From Corynebacterium jeikeium (GTDB lineage: Bacteria > Actinomycetota > Actinomycetes > Mycobacteriales > Mycobacteriaceae): a stretch of DNA of 64,000 bases. The notes under the pieces are model-generated. The model was given only the letters and a program-made list of their open reading frames with translations. It searched no databases and had not been told where the DNA came from. Shown one piece after another: positions 9,236-18,656 of this stretch; positions within the stretch are counted from its first letter, which is position 1, and every line of letters begins with the position of its first letter. Both the position numbers and the translations under genes were made by a program. The DNA lies in assembly GCF_028609885.1 (NCBI RefSeq), contig NZ_CP063195.1, forward strand, positions 1,240,001-1,304,000. Direction: 5' to 3'.

Positions 9236-10200
9236 TAGTCCTGCCCTTCCATCTGGTCTTCTTCACTCAACCCCAGTCGCTTGCGGCGCGCCTCCGAAAG
9301 ATCCGCGAACCACAGCGGCTGCAGCATGTGCCAGTCCTGCGGGTCCATAGCGATGCCGCGGGCGAAGTTGTCCGCCATCTGCTGGACGATCTGCTGCAGG
9401 CTCCGCCCTTCCACCTCTACGGGCGTGACTTCGTGCTCCCAGGTCTCCGGCGTACCCCGCCGTTCGGGCCGGGGGTCCGTCGCCCCGCCGCGGAACGCCA
9501 CCCGCGCAGTGAACAGGTTCGCCCCGGAGCGCTGCGCCAGCAGCGCCGCACCCGCGGGCATGGAGGTCTTCTCCCCGAAGAACTCCACCTCGACCCCATG
9601 GCCGGTCAGGTCTCGCTCCCCCATCAGGCACACGGTTCCACCTTCACGCAGCACCTCTTCCATCCGCTCCAAGGGAGGCACATCCGCGCCCGTCAAAGCG
9701 ATGATCTCAAAGCCCAGCGACTCGCGGTACTCGACGAATGCCTCGAACAGGCTCTCCGGCTTCAGGCGCTCGGCGACGGTGGTGAAAGTTCCGTAGTGGT
9801 GCACCAGCCACACCCCGGCCATGTCCCAGTTTCCCGCATGCGGCAAAGCGATGATGGTGCCACGGCCGGATTCGGCGCTCGCGTGCAGCAGTTCCAGCGA
9901 CCCAGGCACGAAGTTGCGGTTGAGCTCCTCCGCCAGCTCGCGCCCGGCCATCGCAGGCAGCTGAAAGGCCTCGCGCCAATAACGCATGTAGCTGCGCATG
10001 GAGCGGCGAACCAGGTCGCGCGTGACGTTTTCCGGCCCGACAACGCGGGCAAGGTTGCGGCGCAGCTGTTCTGGGCCTTTGCCCTTTTTGGACGCCACGT
10101 CCGCGCCCCATTCAAACAATGCCTTCGCCACTGGTTTCGGCAGCCTGGAGGTCACCTTCCAGCCGGCAATATAAGCCGCGGCGGATAGCCGCTCGCCCAT
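9235..10200 (-). CDS. Phosphatidylinositol mannoside acyltransferase (PatA type)
   Basis: Member of the LpxL/HtrB-like acyltransferase family. In mycobacteria the orthologous gene (Rv2611c, PatA) acylates the 2-mannose of PIM1/PIM2. At 321 aa the H(X4)D motif is seen in LPHAGNWDMAG, and a second conserved Glu in GERDLTGHGVEVEFFG. The context between pgsA1 and pimA, with one-base overlaps at both ends, supports the PIM role strongly. Confidence 0.88.
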   Translation of the reverse strand: MGERLSAAAYIAGWKVTSRLPKPVAKALFEWGADVASKKGKGPEQLRRNLARVVGPENVTRDLVRRSMRSYMRYWREAFQLPAMAGRELAEELNRNFVPGSLELLHASAESGRGTIIALPHAGNWDMAGVWLVHHYGTFTTVAERLKPESLFEAFVEYRESLGFEIIALTGADVPPLERMEEVLREGGTVCLMGERDLTGHGVEVEFFGEKTSMPAGAALLAQRSGANLFTARVAFRGGATDPRPERRGTPETWEHEVTPVEVEGRSLQQIVQQMADNFARGIAMDPQDWHMLQPLWFADLSEARRKRLGLSEEDQMEGQD

Positions 10201-10865
10201 CAGCCTTCACTCCCCTCAACGGGAAACTCGCGGGCTCCTTCGGGGGCGGCGATAGTCTGAGACGCGGCGTCCGAACGAGCAACAATTAGTAGGCGCTCAA
10301 CAACCGTGTACAGCGATCCGGCAGCGAGGATCCACAGTCCCCACGCCAGAATGTGTGGCACGCCAAGCCCGCCGATACCAACTGCCACCAAGGAGATGAT
10401 GAGGCGTTCCGGGCGCTCGATGAGCCCTCCCACGACCTTGATTCCCGAGGCCTCTGCGCGGGCTTTGACGTAGCTGGTGACCTGGCTGGCAACGAGAATC
10501 ACCAAGCAGACGCTCATCATCACGACGTTGGCGGGTTCCTGCAGGCCAAACCAGAGGACCAGGGCGCCGAAGATGGCGCCGTCGCTGAGGCGGTCGCAGG
10601 TGGCATCTAGCGTGGCGCCGAACCGAGTGCCGCCGCCGCGCATGCGAGCCATGGTGCCGTCCACCATGTCAGTAGCGACCGTAAGACCGATGAGTACGGC
10701 AGCGGCAAAGTGGTGACCGGAGGGAATCAGCCAGAGCGCGAAACCTATCGCCATCAGGGTGCCGAAAACGGTCACTGCGTTGGGAGTAATTCCCATCTTG
10801 TGCAGCACCCTGGCGATCGGTTCAATGATGACCGCGGCGGGGCCACGGCCGTGCACGCTAAGCAT
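10200..10865 (-). CDS. pgsA1: Phosphatidylinositol phosphate synthase
   Basis: CDP-alcohol phosphatidyltransferase that condenses CDP-diacylglycerol with inositol 1-phosphate. The signature DG(X2)AR(X8)G(X3)D(X3)D is complete: D69, G70, A73, R74, G83, D87 and D91, with D66 just ahead as in the actinobacterial enzymes. About six membrane helices are expected over the 221 aa. It lies directly before the acyltransferase and pimA, so one transcript makes PI and its first mannosides. Confidence 0.92.
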   Translation of the reverse strand: MLSVHGRGPAAVIIEPIARVLHKMGITPNAVTVFGTLMAIGFALWLIPSGHHFAAAVLIGLTVATDMVDGTMARMRGGGTRFGATLDATCDRLSDGAIFGALVLWFGLQEPANVVMMSVCLVILVASQVTSYVKARAEASGIKVVGGLIERPERLIISLVAVGIGGLGVPHILAWGLWILAAGSLYTVVERLLIVARSDAASQTIAAPEGAREFPVEGSEG

Positions 10866-10898
10866 CGCTGAAGTTTTTCTCCCTAATGATCTGAACCG

Positions 10899-11471
10899 CT
10901 AGTCGGTAGAACGGGTGACGGTTTCCCAGGCATCTGCCAACAGCGCACGGGTCTCCCGCAGCGTCTGCGGCAACACCTTAGTGCCCGTCATGACTGTCAT
11001 GAAGTTAGCATCACCGACCCACCTAGGCACTATATGTTGGTGCAGGTGTGTCGGAATGGAACCACCGGAAGCCTTGCCCAAATTGAGGCCGACGTTCACC
11101 GCATCGGGTTTGGAAACCGCTCGCAGCGTCTTCAGCGCAATCTTCGTAAACTCCGCTAACTCTGCGGTTTCTGCATCGTCGAGCTCCGTGTAGTCGGCCA
11201 CCTGACGATAAGGAACAACCAGCATGTGGCCGGGGTTGTACGGATACAGGTTCAGCACGCAGTAAACCGACTTACCCCGGGCGACGATCAGCGCCTCTTC
11301 GTCCGAAAGCTCCGGCAGTGTGGCAAAGGGGTCGGCGGATTGCTTGGATTTGGCGATGTACTGGGAGCGGTAAGGCGCCCACAGTCGCTCCAGCCCGCCT
11401 TGCAGGTCGGGCTGGGATCCCACGCCGGAATCCACATAGGGTTCGGTCTGCTGGTCCGGTTGCTGCTCCAC
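10899..11471 (-). CDS. HIT-family nucleotide hydrolase/phosphorylase
   Basis: Histidine-triad protein (190 aa). The active-site motif is HLHQHIVPRW (H-x-H-x-H), and LNLYPYNPGHMLVVPYR is the usual nucleotide-binding strand. The Mycobacterium counterpart next to pgsA1 (Rv2613c) acts on diadenosine tetraphosphate, so an Ap4A role is likely. Start is a GTG at 11471, seven bases after thrS. Ap4A is a by-product of aminoacyl-tRNA synthetases, which fits its position behind thrS. Confidence 0.88.
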   Translation of the reverse strand: MEQQPDQQTEPYVDSGVGSQPDLQGGLERLWAPYRSQYIAKSKQSADPFATLPELSDEEALIVARGKSVYCVLNLYPYNPGHMLVVPYRQVADYTELDDAETAELAEFTKIALKTLRAVSKPDAVNVGLNLGKASGGSIPTHLHQHIVPRWVGDANFMTVMTGTKVLPQTLRETRALLADAWETVTRSTD

Positions 11472-11478
11472 CGCGACG

Positions 11479-13554
11479 CTAAACCTCCACCAGCGGCTGG
11501 ATCAGCTCCGAGCTCGGCTGGTCGTTGCGGCGCTCAGCGATCCAGTTGGAGATAATGCGCAGCGCATCCTCGCGCGGCACGCCGTTGACCTGGGTGCCGT
11601 CCAGGAAGCGGAAGCTCACGGCGTTGGCTTCCACATCGCGGCCACCGACCAGCAGCATGAAAGGCACCTTGCCGGTGGTGTGGTTGCGGATCTTCTTCTG
11701 CATGCGATCGTCAGAGGTATCCACCTCCGCGCGAATACCCTGAGCACGCAGGTCTGCGGCGAAGTTCTCCAGGTACTCGTTGAACTCATCGGCAACGGGG
11801 ATACCGACGACCTGGTGCGGGGCCAGCCACGCGGGGAACGCGCCTGCGTAGTGTTCCAGCAGCACGCCGAAGAAGCGCTCGATGGAACCGAAGAGCGCGC
11901 GGTGGATCATGATCGGGCGCTGCTTGGAGCCGTCCGGTGCCGTGTACTCGAGGTTGAAACGCTCGGGCAGGTTGAAGTCCAGCTGCACGGTGGACATCTG
12001 CCAGGTGCGCCCGATCGCGTCCCGGGCCTGAACGGAGATCTTCGGACCGTAGAAAGCTGCGCCCGCCGGGTCCGGCACGAGCTCCAGGCCGGACTTGGTA
12101 GCCACGCGTTCCAGGATTTCAGTGGAGCGCTCCCAGATCTCGTCGGAGCCCACGAACTTGTTCGGATCCTTGGTGGATAGCTCCAGGTAGAAGTCATCTA
12201 GGCCGTAGTCGCGCAGCAGGGAGATGATGAACTCCAGCACCGTGGTCAGCTCCTGCTCCAGCTGGTCCTCGGTGCAGTAGATGTGCGCGTCATCCTGGGT
12301 GAAGCCACGCGCACGGGTCAGGCCGTGAATTACGCCGGACTTTTCGTAGCGGTACACGGTGCCGAACTCGAACAAGCGCAACGGTAGCTCGCGGTATGAG
12401 CGTCCACGAGAGGCGAAGATCAAGTTGTGCATCGGGCAGTTCATGGGCTTGGCGTAGTAGTCCTGCGCAGGCTTTGTGACGTTGCCCTCGTCGTCGGTCT
12501 CTCCGTCCAGCTGCATGGGCGGGAACATGCCGTCGGCGTAGAAATCCAGGTGCCCGGACTTCTGGAACAGGTCGCCCTTAGTGACGTGCGGGGTGTTGAC
12601 GAAGCTGTACCCGGAGGCAATGTGGCGCTTGCGGGAGTGCTCCTCCATCTCCAGGCGTACGATGCCGCCGTCCGGGTGGAATACCGGGAAGCCGGAGCCA
12701 ATCTCATCGGGGAAGCTGAACAAATCGAGCTCCTGGCCCAAGCGACGGTGGTCGCGCTTCTCAGCTTCCGCCATCATCGTCTGGTACTCCGCCAGAGCTT
12801 CCTTCGACTCCCAGGCAGTGCCGTAGATACGCTGTAGGCCAGCCTTGGACTGATCACCGCGCCAGTAGGCAGCGGAGGAACGGGTTAGGGCGAAAGCCGG
12901 AATGCAGCGGGTCGTCGGCACGTGCGGGCCGCGGCAGAGGTCATACCACTCGACTTCGCCAGTGCGCGGGTTCACGTTGCTGTAGGCGGTCAGTTCACCG
13001 GCGCCGACCTCCGTGGCTTCGTCAGAGTCCGGATCAACGTTGCCCTTGTCGGCAATCAGCTCGGTCTTGAAGGGCTCGTCTGCGTACTCCGCGCGCGCCT
13101 GCTCTACGTCGTCATAAGCTTTACGCTCGAACTTCTGGCCAGACTTGATGATTTTCTTCATCGTCTTTTCCAGCTTGTTCAAGTCCTCCGGAGTGAAGGG
13201 CTCCGCAACCTGGAAGTCGTAGTAGAAACCATTGTCGATGGCAGGGCCAATACCCAGCTTGGTACCGGGAAATTCCTTCTGTACTGCCTGCGCGAGCACG
13301 TGCGCACACGAGTGGCGGATCACACCTCGGCCTTCGTCGGTGTTAGCCGGAACGGCGGCTACCTCCACGTCCTGCTGGGGTGCCCAGGAAAGGTCGCGCA
13401 GCTGACCGGCGCTCTCCCCCTCGGTCTCCTTCACACAAACGATGGCTTCCGGACCCTTATTTGGAAGGCCCAGCTCTCGCATGGCGGCGCCGGCCGGGGT
13501 TCCGGCCGGAACCCGGAAAGTAACGGCAGCTGGGGTGATTTCGGGGGTACTCAC
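11479..13554 (-). CDS. thrS: Threonine-tRNA ligase
   Basis: Class II synthetase of 691 aa. The N-terminal TGS domain (about 1-75) is followed by the editing domain with [10 protein letters not shown]. The catalytic domain follows, with [10 protein letters not shown] (zinc Cys), [21 protein letters not shown] (motif 2, interrupted by one residue in related species) and [14 protein letters not shown] (motif 3), then the anticodon-binding domain with [12 protein letters not shown]. It heads the thrS-HIT-pgsA1-patA-pimA transcript. No T-box leader is visible in the 73 bases before it. Confidence 0.97.
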   Translation of the reverse strand: MSTPEITPAAVTFRVPAGTPAGAAMRELGLPNKGPEAIVCVKETEGESAGQLRDLSWAPQQDVEVAAVPANTDEGRGVIRHSCAHVLAQAVQKEFPGTKLGIGPAIDNGFYYDFQVAEPFTPEDLNKLEKTMKKIIKSGQKFERKAYDDVEQARAEYADEPFKTELIADKGNVDPDSDEATEVGAGELTAYSNVNPRTGEVEWYDLCRGPHVPTTRCIPAFALTRSSAAYWRGDQSKAGLQRIYGTAWESKEALAEYQTMMAEAEKRDHRRLGQELDLFSFPDEIGSGFPVFHPDGGIVRLEMEEHSRKRHIASGYSFVNTPHVTKGDLFQKSGHLDFYADGMFPPMQLDGETDDEGNVTKPAQDYYAKPMNCPMHNLIFASRGRSYRELPLRLFEFGTVYRYEKSGVIHGLTRARGFTQDDAHIYCTEDQLEQELTTVLEFIISLLRDYGLDDFYLELSTKDPNKFVGSDEIWERSTEILERVATKSGLELVPDPAGAAFYGPKISVQARDAIGRTWQMSTVQLDFNLPERFNLEYTAPDGSKQRPIMIHRALFGSIERFFGVLLEHYAGAFPAWLAPHQVVGIPVADEFNEYLENFAADLRAQGIRAEVDTSDDRMQKKIRNHTTGKVPFMLLVGGRDVEANAVSFRFLDGTQVNGVPREDALRIISNWIAERRNDQPSSELIQPLVEV

Positions 13555-13627
13555 TGGTGGATCGTGCTCCTTCTCGGGCTCTAGTGACGGTCACATACCT
13601 GGTGACAGTCCTCAACGCCCGTAGATT

Positions 13628-14881
13628 CTACCCCTCCAGGATCTCTTGCCCCCAGTACGCCCCGGTTTTTGTGCCAGGCAGCACCCAGAAGACCGCTGAA
13701 CCGACGTGGGTGATCCACGTATTCAATCGGTCCTTCTCCGCTAGTCGCTTCTGTAGAGGCGTGAACGCCTCGTCAGGATCAGCCTGGAAGCAGATGAAAA
13801 TCAGCCCACTATTGCCCAGTGGGGTGACCTCGTTATCCCAGTTGTAAGCGCGGCGCCGCATCCGGGTGCCTTCACCCGCAGTAATTCCAACGTGGCTACG
13901 CTCGTCGATCAGCGGCAGGCCGTCATCGCCGGTCTTATTCAGATCGACTGGGTCGAACTCGTCCTTCGCGCCAAGCGGCGCTCCAGTGTCCGCGTGTCTG
14001 CCGAACACAACCTCGCGCGACTTCCGGTCCAGCTTCTCCCAACCCGGCATGTCGAAGACGACCCGGCGGACCACCATGGCGCTACCGCCCTGATCATCCC
14101 AGATTGCCTCGTCGTACTCCTTGTCGGCGCGGGGAATGGCCGTGCCGTCCTTGAAGCCCAGCAGGTTGCGTGGAGTCTCGCCTGTCGGCGAGTCCACGAA
14201 TCCGCGTTGGGTCCACTTCGGCGTCGCATAGTCACGCCCGCCGCGGGTCAACACCCGTGCGGCATGGCTCACGGCAGTGAGGTCGTCACCGCAGATCTGC
14301 AGGACTACATCAGCGCCACCGAAATCCGGATCGAGCTTGTCTCCCTTGAACTTGGGCAGCCCATTGAGATTCTTCTTAACCCACGAAGGAACCTTTTCAA
14401 TCAAGTCCATATCCTTGATTAGCTTGGGTCCCCACCCCGCAGTAACCGTTAGATTCTGCGGAGCCATAGCTAGCTCGTGCTCCAGGTCCGCCAGGGCAGT
14501 CTGCCCTTGAGTCATAGAGCGCGCATCGCCGGTCCAGATGCGCATCAGGCGCTCCAGATTCTTCTTCAATCCGCCGCGCGGCACCCCGTCCCTCTTCAAA
14601 TCAAAGGCAACGATCAGCGCGTGGCTCTGCGAATCTTCCCGGATACCGGCCTGGTGTGGGCCGTCAAAATTTATCTTTCTTATTGACGCCCCATCACCAG
14701 CACCCCCATCGCCAGCTGTGTCGGCAGAGTCTTCTGCCGTAGCACAAGCTGCTATGACGGATGCAGCGCCAGTCATTCCCAGTCCGGCGAAGAATCCACG
14801 GCGAGTGAATTTCACACCTTGGGCGGGCTCGGAGGTGGAGGCGTCAGAAATAGAAGAACGAAAACGTGCGGGGTCAGACAT
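13628..14881 (-). CDS. DyP-type heme peroxidase, Tat-exported lipoprotein candidate
   Basis: Dye-decolorising peroxidase (417 aa). The N-terminus has a twin-arginine signal (FTRRGFFAG, RR at 27-28) that ends in a possible lipobox SVIAAC (Cys46), so it may be folded with heme in the cytoplasm, exported by Tat and lipid-anchored. The DyP motif GFKDGTA and the proximal-His segment ERSHVGIT are present. It lies four bases behind the PCu(A)C gene, linking it to copper or heme handling on the cell surface. An EfeB-like role in iron uptake is an alternative, but no efeU or efeO is nearby. Confidence 0.9.
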   Translation of the reverse strand: MSDPARFRSSISDASTSEPAQGVKFTRRGFFAGLGMTGAASVIAACATAEDSADTAGDGGAGDGASIRKINFDGPHQAGIREDSQSHALIVAFDLKRDGVPRGGLKKNLERLMRIWTGDARSMTQGQTALADLEHELAMAPQNLTVTAGWGPKLIKDMDLIEKVPSWVKKNLNGLPKFKGDKLDPDFGGADVVLQICGDDLTAVSHAARVLTRGGRDYATPKWTQRGFVDSPTGETPRNLLGFKDGTAIPRADKEYDEAIWDDQGGSAMVVRRVVFDMPGWEKLDRKSREVVFGRHADTGAPLGAKDEFDPVDLNKTGDDGLPLIDERSHVGITAGEGTRMRRRAYNWDNEVTPLGNSGLIFICFQADPDEAFTPLQKRLAEKDRLNTWITHVGSAVFWVLPGTKTGAYWGQEILEG

Positions 14882-14886
14882 TGGTC

Positions 14887-15552
14887 TTAGTGCTCGTGTC
14901 CGTGTTCTCCGCCGTGCTGCATGTGATCCCCACCATGCTGCATGCCATCCATGTTGCCCATCTCGCCGTCCTTGGCGTCACCGTAGTGCTCGTGGGTGGA
15001 CTGCTGAACACGCACCGGAACGTTATCCAGCTTGTATTCCTTACCGTCCTTATCGACCAGAGTGAAGGCCAGAGAATCACCGGCGGCAATCTCGTCGGAG
15101 ACTTCCATAATCATGATGTGGTTGCCGCCCGGTTCCAGGACGCTATCCTCGCCCGCGGGGATAGTAAGGCTAGAGATTTGCTGCATCTCGCCGTCTCTGT
15201 TGACTTCGTGCAGCTCATACTTCGCGCCGTCAATGTCACCCTTCACCTCGGTGATGGTGATGTCCTTGTCGGTGGTGTTGTGCAGAGTGCCAAACACGGA
15301 CGTCATGTTCTTGTCCGCTGGCTTTGCGGTGACGTACGAGTCCTTAAACTCAAGTGCCTTGTCGTCTGCAGCTTCAGTGGAGCCATCGGCCCCATCGGAC
15401 CCAGCGGACTGAGTGGCCTCAGCCGAGGTGGAAGCGCCATTCTTGTCTTCCCCATCGTCCGAGCATGCGGAGAGGAACAATGCACTACTCAACGCGACAG
15501 CAGCCACGGCTGCGGCACGCTTCTTGGAGTTGTTCAGGGAGGTCAGGGACAT
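14887..15552 (-). CDS. PCu(A)C-family copper chaperone lipoprotein with His/Met tail
   Basis: Lipoprotein of 221 aa. The start is the ATG at 15552 (MSLTSLNNSK), preceded by a GAAAGG site; longer open frames upstream lack a signal peptide. A lipobox LSAC gives an N-terminal Cys, followed by a disordered acidic linker. The PCu(A)C fold follows (GTLHNTTDKDITI, then GGNHIMIM with the H-x-M copper ligands). The last 30 residues are rich in His and Met (MDGMQHGGDHMQH), a likely second copper site. Between the DyP and CopC genes. Confidence 0.9.
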   Translation of the reverse strand: MSLTSLNNSKKRAAAVAAVALSSALFLSACSDDGEDKNGASTSAEATQSAGSDGADGSTEAADDKALEFKDSYVTAKPADKNMTSVFGTLHNTTDKDITITEVKGDIDGAKYELHEVNRDGEMQQISSLTIPAGEDSVLEPGGNHIMIMEVSDEIAAGDSLAFTLVDKDGKEYKLDNVPVRVQQSTHEHYGDAKDGEMGNMDGMQHGGDHMQHGGEHGHEH

Positions 15553-15652
15553 AACGAACCTTTCAATCAAAAGGCGTGCGGGCTTCCCAACCATTCCCGT
15601 GCCCGGGGCTATACCCCAGACACGACATACGCGATCTCTACCAGTTCGCGTA

Positions 15653-15973
15653 CTAGTTGGTGGCACCCGACGCGGATGCTGCGCCGGTGGCGGTTGCCGC
15701 GGCGTTATCGGTGGCCATTTCAGTGCCGCCCATCTCAGTCTCTGCAGAAGTGCCGGTCTCTTCAGCTTCGGTAGCGTCAGTAGCCTCAGCTTGAGACTCG
15801 GATGCTTCCGTAGCTGCTTCCTCGGTGGACTGGATGCTCGGAGTGGCCGGGCCGGTAGTAGCGGTGTCCTCGCGTTCAGCACCGTCCTTCTCATGCGGAG
15901 GGGTGCAAGCGGACAGTGCAAGGGCAGTGGTCAGAGCCAGGGCGGCAGCAGTTGCAGAGCGGAACTTCTTCAC
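15653..15973 (-). CDS. Small low-complexity lipoprotein in the copper cluster
   Basis: A 106-aa product with a clear lipoprotein signal (MKKFRSATAAALALTTALALSAC is split as a basic start, hydrophobic core and LSAC lipobox, Cys23). The mature part is almost entirely Ala, Thr, Glu, Ser and Gly with no predicted fold. It carries few Met/His residues, so it is not an obvious copper binder. A good RBS (AGGAG) precedes the ATG. No family recognised; it may be a surface spacer or partner of CopC/PCu(A)C. Confidence 0.75.
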   Translation of the reverse strand: MKKFRSATAAALALTTALALSACTPPHEKDGAEREDTATTGPATPSIQSTEEAATEASESQAEATDATEAEETGTSAETEMGGTEMATDNAAATATGAASASGATN

Positions 15974-16042
15974 GGGAATTCTCCTGATCAGGTAATCGTC
16001 AACTAATCGGACATGACGGACGCTCTATCCAACTGCTGTCAG

Positions 16043-16627
16043 CTAGTCGTCCTTCACATCGCGAAAGCGTGCGATGGCGATCGCCAAAGCACCCACAACT
16101 ACGACGATACCGCCCAATGGCAATAACCAAGAAGGAACACTCGGGGACTGCTCCCCCTGTGCCCCCTGTTCGGAGTCACCTGCAGACTGGTTTTCGCCAT
16201 TCCCGTTACTTTCGCTGCCATCCTCGGAAGCCAAATTGAACTTCAGGCTTCCTCGGGTGGAGTGACCGTCGGAGCTAGTGATCTGGTAGCCGACGATGTA
16301 CTCGCCACCATCCTTCTTCCCCTGCACGTCTACCGGAACATCCACTGTCAGTTCGCGGCCATCTGCCTTTGGCTCGCCGCGGAAAAGTACCTCACCATCG
16401 TGCGAAAGCGCGATGGTATTAAAACCTTCCTGCGGCTCGCCCGAAAAGTTCAGAACGATCTTTTCCGGCAGATGATCAACTGTGGAGTTGGCCTCCGGGG
16501 TGGACTTCACCACGACGTCATGGGCAGAAGCTGGAGCGCCAAGACCCACGGAAACGGCGGCAACCATTCCAGATGCCGCCAGGAAGCGGGCTAGGGGGCG
16601 TCCAAAAGAAGAAAAACGGCGAGGCAT
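16043..16627 (-). CDS. CopC-domain copper-binding exported protein
   Basis: CopC/YobA-type protein. I begin at MPRRFSSFGRP (16627), which has GAAAGG 12 bases upstream; a GTG eight codons earlier has no site. A signal peptide ends at APASAHD, leaving the copper-ligand His near the mature N-terminus. The CopC signature SSDGHSTRGSLKF is present. After a disordered Gln/Gly/Ser linker, a C-terminal membrane helix (LLPLGGIVVVVGALAIAI) anchors it, with a short basic tail. First gene of the copC - lipoprotein - PCu(A)C - DyP set. Confidence 0.88.
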   Translation of the reverse strand: MPRRFSSFGRPLARFLAASGMVAAVSVGLGAPASAHDVVVKSTPEANSTVDHLPEKIVLNFSGEPQEGFNTIALSHDGEVLFRGEPKADGRELTVDVPVDVQGKKDGGEYIVGYQITSSDGHSTRGSLKFNLASEDGSESNGNGENQSAGDSEQGAQGEQSPSVPSWLLPLGGIVVVVGALAIAIARFRDVKDD

Positions 16628-16805
16628 GTAAACGGTGAACCTTTCTGTCACGACACTGCTAACACCATAGCGCCGAAAAGATCGGATTCGATCCTGCGAA
16701 GCTTTCCAGCGCTATTACAGAAGTCGGAAGCCAAGCCAAAAGAGTTCCCAAGCACCTATTTTCCGGGGGTACACCCAAGGGGTGCGAGTTCCAATGGGAT
16801 AAGAA

Positions 16806-18185
16806 GGGTTAATAGACAAAAAGTGTGTCCGCATCCCAGCATAACCGCAGAACACACCCCACAAATCACCGCATAATAGCTCCCCGAAAGCTATTCCCCA
16901 CACCATCCCACACCTCCGGCCACATCTGTGCTAAACGCACACCGGTTGGATTAAAGGATGACCACCAACCGACCCAGCTGCCCACTATGCAGCAACAACA
17001 CAAAGAAAAACGGCACCACCAGCAAAGGAACAACCCGCTGGCGCTGCACCAAATGCGGACACTCCTTTACCCGCAGCACCCAAACACACAACAAAAACGC
17101 CGCTACCATGACCTGGTTCATCCAATGGATCACCGGCACCCAACCACTGACACAGATTGCAGTTACACAAAACGTCTCAGCAAAAACACTGCAACGCCGC
17201 TTCCACTGGTGCTGGTGGATCATCCCCACACCCACCATCGATACTTTCCGTATCTACGACCAGATCTTCCTGGACGCGACCTACCTAAGGTCCGGCTGCC
17301 TCCTTATCGCTGCCAGTAAAACCCACGTCATCAACTGGACCTGGGCCAGACAAGAAACCACCGCCGCCTACACCGAACTACTACGCCCCATTGCCGCACC
17401 ACTTGTCGCAGTGACAGACGGCGGACAAGGCGCCCAATCAGCCATCCACCACTGCTGGCCGACAACACGCATCCAACGCTGCCTCGTCCACGCCCAACGA
17501 ACAGTCCGCCGCCATACCACCAGCAATCCCCGCACCGACGCAGGCAAAACCATCTACCGCCTAGCCCTGAAACTCACTCGCATCACAGACCTTGACCACG
17601 CAGCCGAATGGGTCACCCACCTGCACGAATTCAACCACACCTACCAGGTGTGGATGAACGAGAAAACCACCATCCGCGACCCTGCCACCGGTGCCTACAG
17701 CAGGGTCTACACCCACCAACGCGTCCGAGCGGCCTATCAGTCATTACTATCCCTACACCGCAGGGACCTGTTGTTTACCTACCTGCAACCACCACCAACA
17801 ACCATCAATCCTGACGGACTAGCAGCGACAACAAACAGTCTCGAAGGCGGCATCAACGCCCCAATAAAAGAACTGGCCCGCAGACACCGCGGATTATCAC
17901 TACCGCATCAACGCACAGTGATGGATTGGTGGCTGTACCTACATACAGAAGTCCCTGACGATCCGGTCAAGATCGCCAGGGACCAGCGATGGGGTCAAGA
18001 CGCACTTTCCACAGCAACAAACTTGATCACCCACGACACCACAGCCACTACCAATGACATCGGTGCACCAGCAGAATACGACACCGCCATCGACACCAGC
18101 TACCAACACAACCTCGGCATCCAAAAAGGCTGGGTCAAATAACCACGACACACCCGGGAAAGACACACATTTTGTCCTTTAACCC
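16806..18185 (+). mobile_element. IS1249-type insertion sequence (IS256-like), complete
   Basis: A 1380-bp element. The left end (GGGTTAATAGACAAAAAG at 16806) and the reverse complement of the right end (GGGTTAAAGGACAAAATG, ending 18185) form an imperfect inverted repeat of 24 bp with 21 matches. Both sides are flanked by the same 8 bp, GATAAGAA (16798-16805 and 18186-18193), a target-site duplication of the length expected for the IS256 group. One intact transposase gene fills the element. The stretch 16652-16957 before the transposase holds the copC promoter region, the left flank and the IS end, and no other gene. Confidence 0.93.
16958..18142 (+). CDS. IS1249-family transposase
   Basis: Intact 394-aa DDE transposase. 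The N-terminus is a zinc ribbon (CPLCSNN...WRCTKCG, Cys pairs at about 8/11 and 30/33). The catalytic triad is visible as D106 (IFLDATY), D154 (AVTDGGQG) and E296 (NSLEGGIN), with the C/H motif CLVHAQR between the last two, as in the IS256/MULE group. Codon use on this strand is strikingly rich in A and C compared with its neighbours, suggesting recent arrival. No frameshift or stop, so it may still be active. Confidence 0.92.
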   Translation: MTTNRPSCPLCSNNTKKNGTTSKGTTRWRCTKCGHSFTRSTQTHNKNAATMTWFIQWITGTQPLTQIAVTQNVSAKTLQRRFHWCWWIIPTPTIDTFRIYDQIFLDATYLRSGCLLIAASKTHVINWTWARQETTAAYTELLRPIAAPLVAVTDGGQGAQSAIHHCWPTTRIQRCLVHAQRTVRRHTTSNPRTDAGKTIYRLALKLTRITDLDHAAEWVTHLHEFNHTYQVWMNEKTTIRDPATGAYSRVYTHQRVRAAYQSLLSLHRRDLLFTYLQPPPTTINPDGLAATTNSLEGGINAPIKELARRHRGLSLPHQRTVMDWWLYLHTEVPDDPVKIARDQRWGQDALSTATNLITHDTTATTNDIGAPAEYDTAIDTSYQHNLGIQKGWVK

Positions 18186-18224
18186 GATAAGAAAAACCGC
18201 CAGGCGAGAATGCCAGGCGGTATG

Positions 18225-18299
18225 TGGTGGTTCCAACTGGGTTCGAACCAGCGACCTTTCCGGTGTGAGCGGAACGCTCTTCCACTGAGCTATGGAACC
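18225..18299 (-). tRNA. tRNA-Val (anticodon CAC)
   Basis: Full cloverleaf on the minus strand: acceptor GGTTCCA/TGGAACC, D-stem GCTC, anticodon loop CTCACAC inside the TTCCG/CGGAA stem, T-loop TTCGAAC and an encoded CCA end. It lies 31 bp past the right copy of the IS target duplication. Confidence 0.95.
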
Positions 18300-18350
18300 T
18301 TCAAGAGGGAACGTACCACTAGCCGCTAACCAAAACCAAAACCCGTAGGC

Positions 18351-18369
18351 TGGCACCGCATCGGTGCCA
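18351..18369. repeat. Perfect hairpin in the 233-bp tRNA intergenic region
   Basis: TGGCACCG / CGGTGCCA, 8-bp arms with a 3-base loop (CAT), between the divergent tRNA-Val(CAC) and first tRNA-Gly. No T-run on either side. Lies where the tRNA-Val promoter should be. The rest of 18300-18532 shows no gene. Confidence 0.5.
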
Positions 18370-18532
18370 AATGACCGAATTGCACGACTGTAGTTCAGAG
18401 ATCTTCAACCGGCGCAGAAACAGCCTTTAGAAGCACGTATCTACCTGGGGATTTGTGAACTAGGCGACTAACAGGCTAGTGTTTGTTGTCGCAGCGACGA
18501 AGAATTGCTTTCTAGCAATCAACGTTGTGTAT

Positions 18533-18608
18533 GCGGATGTAGCGCAGTTGGTAGCGCATCACCTTGCCAAGGTGAGGGTCGCGAGTTCGAGTCTCGTCAT
18601 CCGCTCCA
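18533..18608 (+). tRNA. tRNA-Gly (anticodon GCC), copy 1
   Basis: Acceptor GCGGATG/CATCCGC, anticodon loop TTGCCAA, T-loop TTCGAGT and encoded CCA. Identical in sequence to the copies at 18776 and 19114, but its 5' flank differs. Confidence 0.96.
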
Positions 18609-18656
18609 AGCTCAAGCAAGATTCCGAGTTCGTTTCGGGGCTTGGGTTTTGTTTTA

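Noticed and set aside
11472..13627. T-box leader for thrS
   Set aside because: Only 73 bases separate thrS from the next gene and no T-box core or specifier structure was seen.
14887..15921. A 344-codon version of the PCu(A)C protein
   Set aside because: The extra N-terminus is basic, lacks a signal peptide and overlaps the upstream lipoprotein gene; the lipobox demands the start at 15552.
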